Shown: positions 1 to 5,689 of the stretch, one piece after another
Layout: every line of letters starts with the position of its first letter
Numbering within the stretch: the first letter of the stretch is position 1
From: JADJNW01 sp964517145
Lineage (GTDB): Bacteria > Bacteroidota > Bacteroidia > Chitinophagales > Saprospiraceae
Direction: 5' to 3'
NCBI GenBank assembly: GCA_964517145.1
Contig: CAZFBN010000212.1
Coordinates: forward strand, 1-6,944
Length of the DNA: 6,944 nt
The notes under the pieces: model-generated
The model's database searches: none
What the model saw: the letters and a program-made list of their open reading frames with translations, nothing else
What the model was told of the DNA's origin: nothing
Program-made: the position numbers and the translations under genes

Positions 1-2
1 AT

Positions 3-218
3 GATGCAATAGGAGATATTAAAGAAGGAATGACGGAAGAAGAGTTTTCTAATTTAAGGTATTCAAATTATTTCGCAACTTGTTGGAATTTTCATAAGAG
101 CTTAAAGCCATATATCTTAGCAAAATTGAAAGAGAAGAGAATATCAGAAAAGTTTATTTTCCCTGATAATAAAGAACTCAAAGAATATACGCTCATCTCT
201 GCCTTAGAAGAAATTTGA
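3..218 (+). CDS. 3' end of an unrecognised protein gene (partial)
   Basis: The reading frame is open from the left edge of the window to a TGA at 216-218, giving at least 71 residues. An internal ATG at 30 exists, but the frame stays open upstream of it (D-A-I-G-D-I-K-E-G before the Met), so the visible part is more likely the C-terminus of a longer protein than a complete 62-residue one. The sequence is hydrophilic, rich in Lys, Glu and aromatic residues (for example FATCWNFHKSLKPYI), with no membrane segment or signal peptide and no motif I recognise. Base composition is clearly more AT-rich than priA, which suits accessory DNA. It ends just before a decayed copy of the priA tail on the other strand. 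Function unknown. Confidence 0.55.
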   Translation, partial: DAIGDIKEGMTEEEFSNLRYSNYFATCWNFHKSLKPYILAKLKEKRISEKFIFPDNKELKEYTLISALEEI

Positions 219-221
219 TAT

Positions 222-240
222 AAAGAATTTTATTTTCTTT
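222..240. terminator. weak AT-only inverted repeat between convergent ends
   Basis: AAAGAA (222-227) and TTCTTT (235-240) can pair across a 7-nt loop, just after the stop codon of the left-edge gene and just before the priA-tail remnant on the opposite strand. The position suits a bidirectional terminator, but the stem has only 6 bp and a single G:C pair, so it may be chance in AT-rich DNA. Confidence 0.2.
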
Positions 241-312
241 CTAATATGAATCCACATTCACCCACACCGTCGAAAATCCATCCGTCGTTTGTAATATTTC
301 AATCGCTTTTAC
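241..312 (-). pseudogene. decayed duplicate of the priA 3' end
   Basis: Read on the minus strand this stretch encodes AIEILQTTDGFSTVWVNVD followed by S-Y-stop. The true PriA ends AIETLQTTDGFSTIRVNVD followed by V-D-P-Y-stop. At DNA level 268-308 matches 617-657 at 38 of 41 positions without gaps. The match continues patchily to the shared CTAATA that contains the TAG stop, with 6 bp fewer in this copy. Upstream of about 312 (towards the N-terminal side) similarity to priA fades, and no helicase motif is present anywhere, so this is a fragment of roughly 70 bp and not a gene. It has the same orientation as priA and lies about 340 bp beyond priA's own end, with a small plus-strand gene between. 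It could be left by tandem duplication, by an insertion that split off the old tail, or by recombination with a related priA from elsewhere. Confidence 0.75.
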
Positions 313-392
313 AAGCACCCTATTTACAAACCCCTTGCAAATCTTGGAAACTTTCCCCAACTTGTACTTGTTTTTGCATAAAATGACTTGTG

Positions 393-572
393 ATGCTAGC
401 AAAAGAAAAAGTGTTAGAAACAGTGCAGGCTTTACCAGCAGAATTCTCTTTGGATGAGTTGGTAGAACGCTTGATTTTATTGGAAAAAATTGAAACTGGT
501 TTGCAGCAGGTAGCGGAGGGCAAAACAAAAAACATGCAGGAAGCTAAAGCCCATTTTAATCGTACTTCGTAA
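393..572 (+). CDS. small orphan antitoxin-like protein (59 aa)
   Basis: The 59-residue product has a mostly helical, charged layout: an N-terminal helix (K4-L14), the turn P-A-E-F-S, then D-E-L-V-E-R-L-I-L-L-E-K-I-E-T-G-L (21-37) and an E-G-K-T segment (42-45). From memory this resembles the short Bacteroidota and cyanobacterial proteins found as type II antitoxins next to RelE/ParE-type toxins, where 'LPeeFslDELiERLi.iEKIe.Gl...eGkt.s.eEak' is a common pattern. The usual end of that family is replaced here by a short A-H-F-N-R-T-S tail. A GTG codon directly precedes the ATG in frame; I chose the ATG at 393. No clear Shine-Dalgarno is visible. No toxin gene follows, because priA ends 11 bp away on the other strand, and none is recognisable upstream. 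It is therefore either an orphan antitoxin, a remnant of a lost module, or a protein unrelated to toxins. Confidence 0.6.
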   Translation: MLAKEKVLETVQALPAEFSLDELVERLILLEKIETGLQQVAEGKTKNMQEAKAHFNRTS

Positions 573-582
573 ATCGTACTTC
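558..582. repeat. 11-bp direct repeat at the small-gene/priA junction
   Basis: AATCGTACTTC occurs at 558-568 and again at 572-582, separated by GTA, making an almost doubled 14-bp unit. The first copy encodes the last residues of the small antitoxin-like protein and the second fills the gap to the priA stop codon. It may be a slippage product or the scar of the event that placed the small gene here. Confidence 0.5.
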
Positions 583-583
583 A

Positions 584-3073
584 CTAATACGGATCCACAT
601 CCACATTTACTCTTATCGTCGAAAATCCATCCGTTGTTTGTAATGTTTCAATGGCTTCTAATAATGTTTCTTTCGCGAATGTAATTTTTTTAGCATCGCG
701 CGCCATTTTTATCATAAAATCGAGGAGGAAATAACTGCGCACGCGCGCGACGTACGGCACGGCAGGACCAATGACCCAATCACCCAATTTTTCTTTGAGC
801 AATTTGGCGAAGATTTTAGCGCCGTCGTTGAGCACTTCGGGCTTTTTGTGCTTGAGCGTGAGGCGAATCAAGCGCGTGTAAGGCGGATATTTAAATTGAT
901 ATCGCTCCTGAATTTCACGTAAATAAAAGCTTGGAAAATCATGCCGCAGCACCTCGCCGAGCACCGGGCTGGCGGTATTATGTGCCTGTATAATAACTTT
1001 GCCGCGCTTGTGCTTGCGCCCGGCGCGACCGCTCACCTGGGTAATGAGTTGAAACGCGCGTTCACTGGCGCGAAAATCCGGGAATTGTAATAACTGATCG
1101 GCACTTAATACGCCGACAATCCCAACATTATCAAAATCTAATCCCTTCGTAACCATCTGAGTACCAACGAGAATGTCAATTCGGCGCTCTTCAAAATCAT
1201 TAATAATCTGCCCATGAGCATTTTTGCTGCGCACAGTATCGAGGTCCATCCGCGCTATTTTAGCATCGGGTAAATAAATTTTTAATTCATCTTCAATTTT
1301 TTCCGTGCCGAAGCCTTGCAACGTAAGTTGTTTGTTGCCACAGGCAGGACAAGCATTGGGCAATTGCGATTGATACCCGCAGTAATGACATTTTAATACG
1401 TGCAAAAACTTATGATACGTCAAGCTTACATCACAGTGAATACATTCAGAGTGCCAGCCGCAGGTGTTACATCGGTAAGTAGGGGCGTAGCCGCGCCGAT
1501 TTTGAAATAGAATGGCTTGTTCTTTACGTTCCAGCGCCGATTTTAATTCATCGATTAATGTCGTTGTAAAATGCGATTGTAATTTCCGCTCTTTTAATTC
1601 CTGTTTTACATCGGCAACGATGGGTTCGGGCATTTCCAAGCCACCAAAGCGTTCCGGCATTTCTACCAAGGCATATTTACCTGTTTTTGCATTATAATAA
1701 GATTCAATCGAGGGCGTCGCCGTGCCCAATATTACATTGGCACTAAATAAATTCGCTAAATAAATCGCGGCGTCGCGTCCGTTATAGCGTGGATTCGGAT
1801 CATTTTGTTTATAAGATGGATCATGTTCTTCATCTACTATAATAAGTTTCAAATTGGTAAATGGCATAAACATCGCCGAGCGCGCACCAAGCATAATGGG
1901 CTTGCCATGCAGTACATTTTTCCATAATTCTACGCGGTCGTTATTGTTTAAACGAGAATGATACACTGCAATATCATCGCCAAAAACCTTTTGTAATCGA
2001 CTGATAATCTGCGTCGTAAGTGCAATTTCAGGTAATAAATATAATACTTGCTCGCCCCGCTCGATGGCTTCGCGCATGAGTTCGATGTAAACCCGCGTTT
2101 TACCGCTGCCCGTTACACCATGTAATAACACGACTTTATTTTCATCAAATCCGGCGGCAATTTGTGATAAAGCCTGCTCTTGTTGATTCGAAAGCACATC
2201 ACTGTCAATCGTTTCTTCTTCATAACCGCCGAGGCGACTCACTTCATGTTCATATAATTCAAAAATACTTTTTTTAACTAACTCATTTATAATGTTTGAA
2301 TCGACTTTTGCCGTATCATAAATTTGCTGTTTTAATATAATATCGTGTTTTTTTGATAATTGTATAAAAGCCATCAAAGCTTCGGCTTGGCGATTGGCGC
2401 GATTTAATTTATCAAAAGCTTCTTCTAAAAATTCCGGCTGATCGTAAGGGGCTTGCAAACGCACGCAGGACACAGTTTTCGGGGCATACTTCGTTTTTAA
2501 ATCTTCGCGTAAGTAAATAACTTTTTTCTCTAATAATGTTTTTATTAAAGGATAAACCGTTTTTTGATTCAATATTTTACGAATATCATCAATCGAAAGT
2601 TCTTCCTGGTTATTGAGTGCTTCTATAATAATTTGGGCTTTATGATTCAAATCCGTTAAATCGCCATCAAAAACTGGACTTAAAGATATAATGGTTTCAC
2701 TCGATAATTTTAGATTAGAAGGCAACGCCGCGTGCATCACTTCGCCGATATTACAGCAATAATATTTTGCCAGCCATTGCCACAAATGCAATTGCTGTAT
2801 ATTTATAAGTGGCTCTTCATCAAGCACTGCGGAGATGGGTTTGGGTTTGTACCCTTCCGGCGGATTGGAATGGACTTCGGTGACTAAACCCGTATAAAGC
2901 CGCTGCTTTCCGAACTGCACCTCCACGCGTACGCCAAATTTCACCTCATTGATCCACGCTTCCGGCACATAATACGTATATACTTTCGGAACGGCCATCG
3001 GCAGAATGACGGTGACGTAGGTATTGGTATTTTGAATGTCGTGAAAATGCGTCTTTTGTTTTGCGTCGGTCAT
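584..3073 (-). CDS. priA: primosomal protein N', replication restart DNA helicase PriA
   Basis: PriA is a superfamily 2 3'-to-5' DNA helicase that recognises abandoned replication forks and D-loops and starts reloading of the replicative helicase; it acts in the cytosol. All family landmarks are present in 829 residues. The N-terminal 3'-DNA-end binding domain carries VILPMAVPKVYTYYVP (about 22-37). A winged-helix region follows. Walker A is GVTGSGKT (319-326), the DEEH box is at 414-417 and the GTATPS motif at 450-455. The zinc-binding insert has all eight cysteines (535, 538, 544, 547, 562, 565, 575, 578). Motif V, GTQMVTKGLDF, is near 637-647 and motif VI, QVSGRAGR, at 679-686. The C-terminal domain ends VNVDVDPY. 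It is longer than the E. coli protein (about 730) but usual for Bacteroidota. The ATG at 3073 adds about 16 residues before the conserved start of the domain. The gene lies downstream of, and in the same direction as, the sigma operon. It appears intact. Confidence 0.97.
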   Translation of the reverse strand: MTDAKQKTHFHDIQNTNTYVTVILPMAVPKVYTYYVPEAWINEVKFGVRVEVQFGKQRLYTGLVTEVHSNPPEGYKPKPISAVLDEEPLINIQQLHLWQWLAKYYCCNIGEVMHAALPSNLKLSSETIISLSPVFDGDLTDLNHKAQIIIEALNNQEELSIDDIRKILNQKTVYPLIKTLLEKKVIYLREDLKTKYAPKTVSCVRLQAPYDQPEFLEEAFDKLNRANRQAEALMAFIQLSKKHDIILKQQIYDTAKVDSNIINELVKKSIFELYEHEVSRLGGYEEETIDSDVLSNQQEQALSQIAAGFDENKVVLLHGVTGSGKTRVYIELMREAIERGEQVLYLLPEIALTTQIISRLQKVFGDDIAVYHSRLNNNDRVELWKNVLHGKPIMLGARSAMFMPFTNLKLIIVDEEHDPSYKQNDPNPRYNGRDAAIYLANLFSANVILGTATPSIESYYNAKTGKYALVEMPERFGGLEMPEPIVADVKQELKERKLQSHFTTTLIDELKSALERKEQAILFQNRRGYAPTYRCNTCGWHSECIHCDVSLTYHKFLHVLKCHYCGYQSQLPNACPACGNKQLTLQGFGTEKIEDELKIYLPDAKIARMDLDTVRSKNAHGQIINDFEERRIDILVGTQMVTKGLDFDNVGIVGVLSADQLLQFPDFRASERAFQLITQVSGRAGRKHKRGKVIIQAHNTASPVLGEVLRHDFPSFYLREIQERYQFKYPPYTRLIRLTLKHKKPEVLNDGAKIFAKLLKEKLGDWVIGPAVPYVARVRSYFLLDFMIKMARDAKKITFAKETLLEAIETLQTTDGFSTIRVNVDVDPY

Positions 3074-3090
3074 GGGTGCAAATTTATGAA

Positions 3091-3119
3091 GTGTGGCGTA
3101 CTTCCAAACTGTGCCACAC
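3091..3119 (-). promoter_or_regulatory. 7-bp inverted repeat in the priA leader
   Basis: GTGTGGC (3091-3097) and GCCACAC (3113-3119) form a perfect GC-rich inverted repeat around a 15-nt centre, 18 bp upstream of the priA ATG. In the transcript it would fold into a stem-loop close to the start codon; in DNA it could be a dimeric operator. It lacks a T-run on the minus strand, so it is not a typical terminator. The only SD-like purine stretch (GGAGGAAT, minus strand of 3123-3130) lies upstream of the hairpin, about 50 nt from the ATG, too far to act on that ATG directly unless the hairpin folds. Confidence 0.45.
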
Positions 3120-3131
3120 CTTATTCCTCCT

Positions 3132-3139
3132 CGAAAGTA
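3132..3139 (-). promoter_or_regulatory. possible -7 element of a priA promoter
   Basis: On the minus strand TACTTTCG differs at one position from the Bacteroidota primary-sigma -7 consensus TAnnTTTG. It sits in the very AT-rich gap between the barrel protein and priA, with about 58 bp to the ATG, and no convincing -33 TTG is seen at the right distance. The 3074-3189 gap otherwise contains only A/T stretches and AT-only inverted repeats (for example ACTTTTT/AAAAAGT), which would be poor terminators, so read-through from the sigma operon into priA is also possible. Confidence 0.25.
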
Positions 3140-3189
3140 TAACTTTTTTGTTTAAAAAGTAAAATTTTTTGTTTTAAATTTTGACAAAT

Positions 3190-4728
3190 TCAAAAACTCC
3201 AGGTCACGCCCGCGCTCACGCCTACGGAGGACGTAGATGACTGCACGTATCGATTGGAGGAAGCATTCGTCAATGAACCAATAAATGTGGGCTCGACTTG
3301 AACACTCCATTGGCGCGTCATATCATAGGCAACGCCTAATTGTAATAAATAATCCAAGGATAATTGGTTGAAATAGAGTGGATTAGCTTGTAAGCCACGG
3401 GTAGGCAGCGGTTTAAAATTATTATTATTAGAGCTGATATTTGTAATTTGAAAATTATTATTTAGCAAAAAGTTGGTTAAAACGCCCCCTTTTGCATGCA
3501 AATGCAACTTACCATTGCCCATTTGAAATTTTAACAATAAAGGCACGCTTAAATATGCCAGCGATTGCTCAGATGTAATTGCCAGCGCAATGTCTTCTTC
3601 TTCCTGAGGATTGGAAGCAGCACTTTTCTCCACAGTGATTGCCAGTGCCACCGTGCCGGTGGGTGTGTTCAAGTCATACTCAAACTGACAATCACGTGGA
3701 CCACCACCATGCGGCGGGTCTTTCCGTTCTTTGTATTTAAATGTTGGCTTATGCGTAACGGTTTCTTTGCTAGTTCGATACATTAATCCAGACTCGATAC
3801 TTAAATGATTCGTAATTTCCGTTCCAGCATTTACACCCAATGCAAAAGCACTACCATGCGTGCCACTTGGTTGGTTAAATTCCTTGCGGTCGCGCGGTAG
3901 AAATGGGTGCGAGGCAAGCGTTTTAACTTTGCTACGTTGTGCCATGGGTAAAGCATTGATACTCAAGTAAAGACCACTTTTCCCAGCGGATGGCTGAATA
4001 GGCAGCGCAGTGGGAATATGAATATTTTCAGGCGTTTGGAAATAATGGACGGAAGTTTCAATATTTGCTAAATGGTTGACATCGAATGTGTTACTTGCAT
4101 TCGCAACCGTCAGTGACGAGCTTCTCTGAGCAGGCACACCAACGGCTGGAATGAAAGATGTAGGGTAGATTGTTTCAGTGGATTGCGGGGCAATCGGTGT
4201 GTTTGTGTTTATTTGTTTCGCTGTGTAAAAATCGGCTGAATGATTCGTTTTATTTAGTGCAATATCATGTTTTTCTTGCGAAGCATTTAAAATGGGAGAT
4301 ACCTGATTTCCTGTTTGTTTTTCAAAATTTGCAGTCTGTTTATTTACATCAGTAAGTATATCTCCTCGACTTTCTGATCTAGTATTTATATTTTCAATAG
4401 CTGCCTGCGGAAGATTGTTTTTCTCTTCGGGGTGACTTTCATTCTGAAGTTCCTGAATTTCAACCTGTTGTTCTTCAACCGAACGGCTAATATGTTCTAA
4501 TTCCCGATTAAAATAAATAACCTGGTAAATGATAAACCCAGCGAGTAATGCCACCGCAGCACCTATCCAGAGTGGGTACGACCGCCATACTTTGAAGGGA
4601 ACCTTAGGCGGCACCTTTGTTTCTGCGGCAATACGCTCCCACACGTTCTCCGAAGGCGATTCCGTGTAAGTTTCAAACGTATTGATAAGAAACTCTTCTA
4701 AATGATCACCGGGTACATTTTTTTTCAT
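3190..4728 (-). CDS. sigma-operon membrane protein: anti-sigma-like head, TM helix, outer-membrane beta-barrel tail
   Basis: Numbered from the ATG at 4728 (512 aa; an in-frame GTG at 4740 would add four residues). Residues 8-36 form a cytosolic head with the pattern LEEFLINTFETYTESPS..VWERI, common at the start of Bacteroidota proteins encoded beside ECF sigma factors. About 50-73 (YPLWIGAAVALLAGFIIY core) is one transmembrane helix with basic residues before it, implying a cytosolic N-terminus. About 74-97 (NRELEHISRSVEEQQVEIQEL) looks coiled-coil. About 98-245 is low-complexity, rich in N, S, T, P and Q, as expected of a disordered periplasmic tether. From about 250 on there are alternating hydrophobic/aromatic strands, a YLSVPLLLKF element like that of PorT-type OMP_b-brl proteins, and a final GVTWSF with a terminal aromatic typical of outer-membrane barrels. 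The gene follows the sigma gene by about 66 bp on the same strand. The likely role (inferred) is holding the sigma factor inactive until an envelope signal arrives. No anti-sigma activity can be proven from sequence. Confidence 0.8.
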   Translation of the reverse strand: MKKNVPGDHLEEFLINTFETYTESPSENVWERIAAETKVPPKVPFKVWRSYPLWIGAAVALLAGFIIYQVIYFNRELEHISRSVEEQQVEIQELQNESHPEEKNNLPQAAIENINTRSESRGDILTDVNKQTANFEKQTGNQVSPILNASQEKHDIALNKTNHSADFYTAKQINTNTPIAPQSTETIYPTSFIPAVGVPAQRSSSLTVANASNTFDVNHLANIETSVHYFQTPENIHIPTALPIQPSAGKSGLYLSINALPMAQRSKVKTLASHPFLPRDRKEFNQPSGTHGSAFALGVNAGTEITNHLSIESGLMYRTSKETVTHKPTFKYKERKDPPHGGGPRDCQFEYDLNTPTGTVALAITVEKSAASNPQEEEDIALAITSEQSLAYLSVPLLLKFQMGNGKLHLHAKGGVLTNFLLNNNFQITNISSNNNNFKPLPTRGLQANPLYFNQLSLDYLLQLGVAYDMTRQWSVQVEPTFIGSLTNASSNRYVQSSTSSVGVSAGVTWSF

Positions 4729-4794
4729 AAGTAAATCCACTTTAAAACGTGTAATAAAAACTGAGATTTATACTATTCAAGTTGTTGTATTTAT

Positions 4795-5334
4795 TTACTC
4801 AGTCAGGCTTTTTTCTATCATATTTTTCATTAATTTTTTAGCGCGATTCAGCTGGGATTTAGACGTTCCCACGCTGATATTTAATTCTTTTGCAATTTGT
4901 TGATGCGAATAACCTTCTAACACATACAAATTCAGCACGGTACGAAATCCCGCAGGCAATTGCTGCATCAGTCGAATCAAATTTTTAGCAACATGCTCTT
5001 CAAAAAGTAGCTCTTCGTGCTCCTCTTCCAGGTCCATATCTTTCAATTCCACCACTTGAAATAAATGTTTTTGCTTGCGAATGTGCTGTAACGCTACATT
5101 CAGAATTACTTTGCGCACCCAGCCCTCCAGATTGCCCACGCCTTTATATTGGTGCAAATCCCGGAAAACCGTTACGAATCCATCTTGCAAAAGGTCTTCC
5201 GCGTCTTCTCGTGAATTGGTATAACGCAAACATAATACAAACATTTTATCTTTAAAACGCTCATACAATTGCTTTTGCGCAGCGGTATTCCCCTTTTTAC
5301 AAGCTTCCAGAATGTTTTGCCAGTCGTTCGTCAT
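4795..5334 (-). CDS. RNA polymerase ECF sigma factor (sigma-70 family)
   Basis: This 179-residue protein has the two-domain layout of ECF (group 4) sigma factors. Region 2 (about 23-89) runs LYERFKDKMFVLCLRYTNS, then REDAEDLLQDGFVTVFRDL, which contacts core polymerase and the -10 element, then GWVRKVILNVALQHIRKQK. An acidic linker follows (about 96-112). Region 4 (about 121-173) has LPAGFRTVLNLYVLEG and the helix-turn-helix YSHQQIAKELNISVGTSKSQLNRAKKLM that reads the -35 element. Length is normal and there is no extra C-terminal domain. It is the first gene of a minus-strand unit with the membrane protein downstream. The promoter motif just upstream (5369-5397) is shared with the divergent lipoprotein gene, suggesting autoregulation. 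The ATG at 5334 is the natural start; no clear Shine-Dalgarno is visible, as is usual in Bacteroidota. Confidence 0.95.
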   Translation of the reverse strand: MTNDWQNILEACKKGNTAAQKQLYERFKDKMFVLCLRYTNSREDAEDLLQDGFVTVFRDLHQYKGVGNLEGWVRKVILNVALQHIRKQKHLFQVVELKDMDLEEEHEELLFEEHVAKNLIRLMQQLPAGFRTVLNLYVLEGYSHQQIAKELNISVGTSKSQLNRAKKLMKNMIEKSLTE

Positions 5335-5368
5335 GCAAGGATTTAGGAGCTTAATTAGCTACCAATGG

Positions 5369-5397
5369 AGGTGATGAAATGGTGAAAAAGGTTGCAT
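5369..5397 (-). promoter_or_regulatory. predicted ECF-type promoter of the sigma operon
   Basis: On the minus strand ATGCAACCTTTTT (5397-5385) is followed after 10 nt by TCACCT (5374-5369). The same two boxes with the same spacing precede the divergent lipoprotein gene. ECF -35 elements usually contain an AAC core, present here, and the distance from TGCAACC to TCACCT (15 nt) suits a -35/-10 pair. Transcription would start near 5362, giving a leader of about 28 nt. A T8 tract and AAA lie just upstream, like an UP element. Confidence 0.7.
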
Positions 5398-5404
5398 CTA
5401 TTTA

Positions 5405-5423
5405 AAAAAAAGTACCTTTTTTT
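5405..5423. repeat. A7G/CT7 hairpin between the divergent promoters
   Basis: AAAAAAAG (5405-5412), loop TAC, CTTTTTTT (5416-5423) make a perfect 8-bp inverted repeat. It lies upstream of both start sites, so it is unlikely to terminate either transcript. Its A/T tracts are intrinsically bent and could act as UP-element DNA for the sigma promoter. It could also stop stray transcription crossing the region in either direction. Confidence 0.4.
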
Positions 5424-5492
5424 ATCAGATAATTGGAGATCATTTTACCAAAATTCTTGTGGTGGCACACTAGAAATTTTTTTATTTTTTTT

Positions 5493-5521
5493 ATGCAACC
5501 TTTTTAAAAGAGGACTCACCT
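5493..5521 (+). promoter_or_regulatory. predicted ECF-type promoter of the lipoprotein gene
   Basis: ATGCAACCTTTTT (5493-5505), 10 nt, TCACCT (5516-5521): identical boxes and spacing to the sigma-operon promoter on the other strand. A T-rich tract (5477-5492) directly precedes it and may serve as an UP element. The expected start near 5528 would give an untranslated leader of about 160 nt (to 5689), which contains no gene I can support, only AT-rich sequence with small imperfect repeats such as CTTTCT (5608-5613) against AGAAAG (5633-5638). Confidence 0.7.
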
Positions 5522-5689
5522 ATTTGATAAAACAAATCATCCAACTGCAAAAATGTAATGAATAATTTCCTGTAAGCAATAGATTTTTTATAAAGCAAGC
5601 TTTGCATCTTTCTGGTTGAAATAAACTGGTAAAGAAAGTAAGTAGTATGTAAAATAATTTTATAAATATTTATAACCATCAAAAAAATC

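Noticed and set aside
241..528. 95-residue minus-strand frame across the priA-tail remnant and the small antitoxin-like gene
   Set aside because: Only its last ~25 residues have meaning, as a copy of the PriA C-terminus. The rest is antisense to the better-supported plus-strand gene.
3141..3159. ACTTTTT/AAAAAGT inverted repeat as terminator of the sigma operon
   Set aside because: The stem is almost purely A/T with no GC core, so stability would be poor. It is mentioned only as part of the AT-rich gap.
5462..5469. GTGGCACA shared with the minus strand of the priA leader hairpin (3110-3117)
   Set aside because: Eight shared bases without the matching second arm at 5462 are too little to call a common operator.
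5385..5505. Inverted 13-bp repeats as ends of a small mobile element
   Set aside because: The 95-bp interior has no gene and no target-site duplication, and the TCACCT boxes at matching distance outside each repeat fit paired promoters better.
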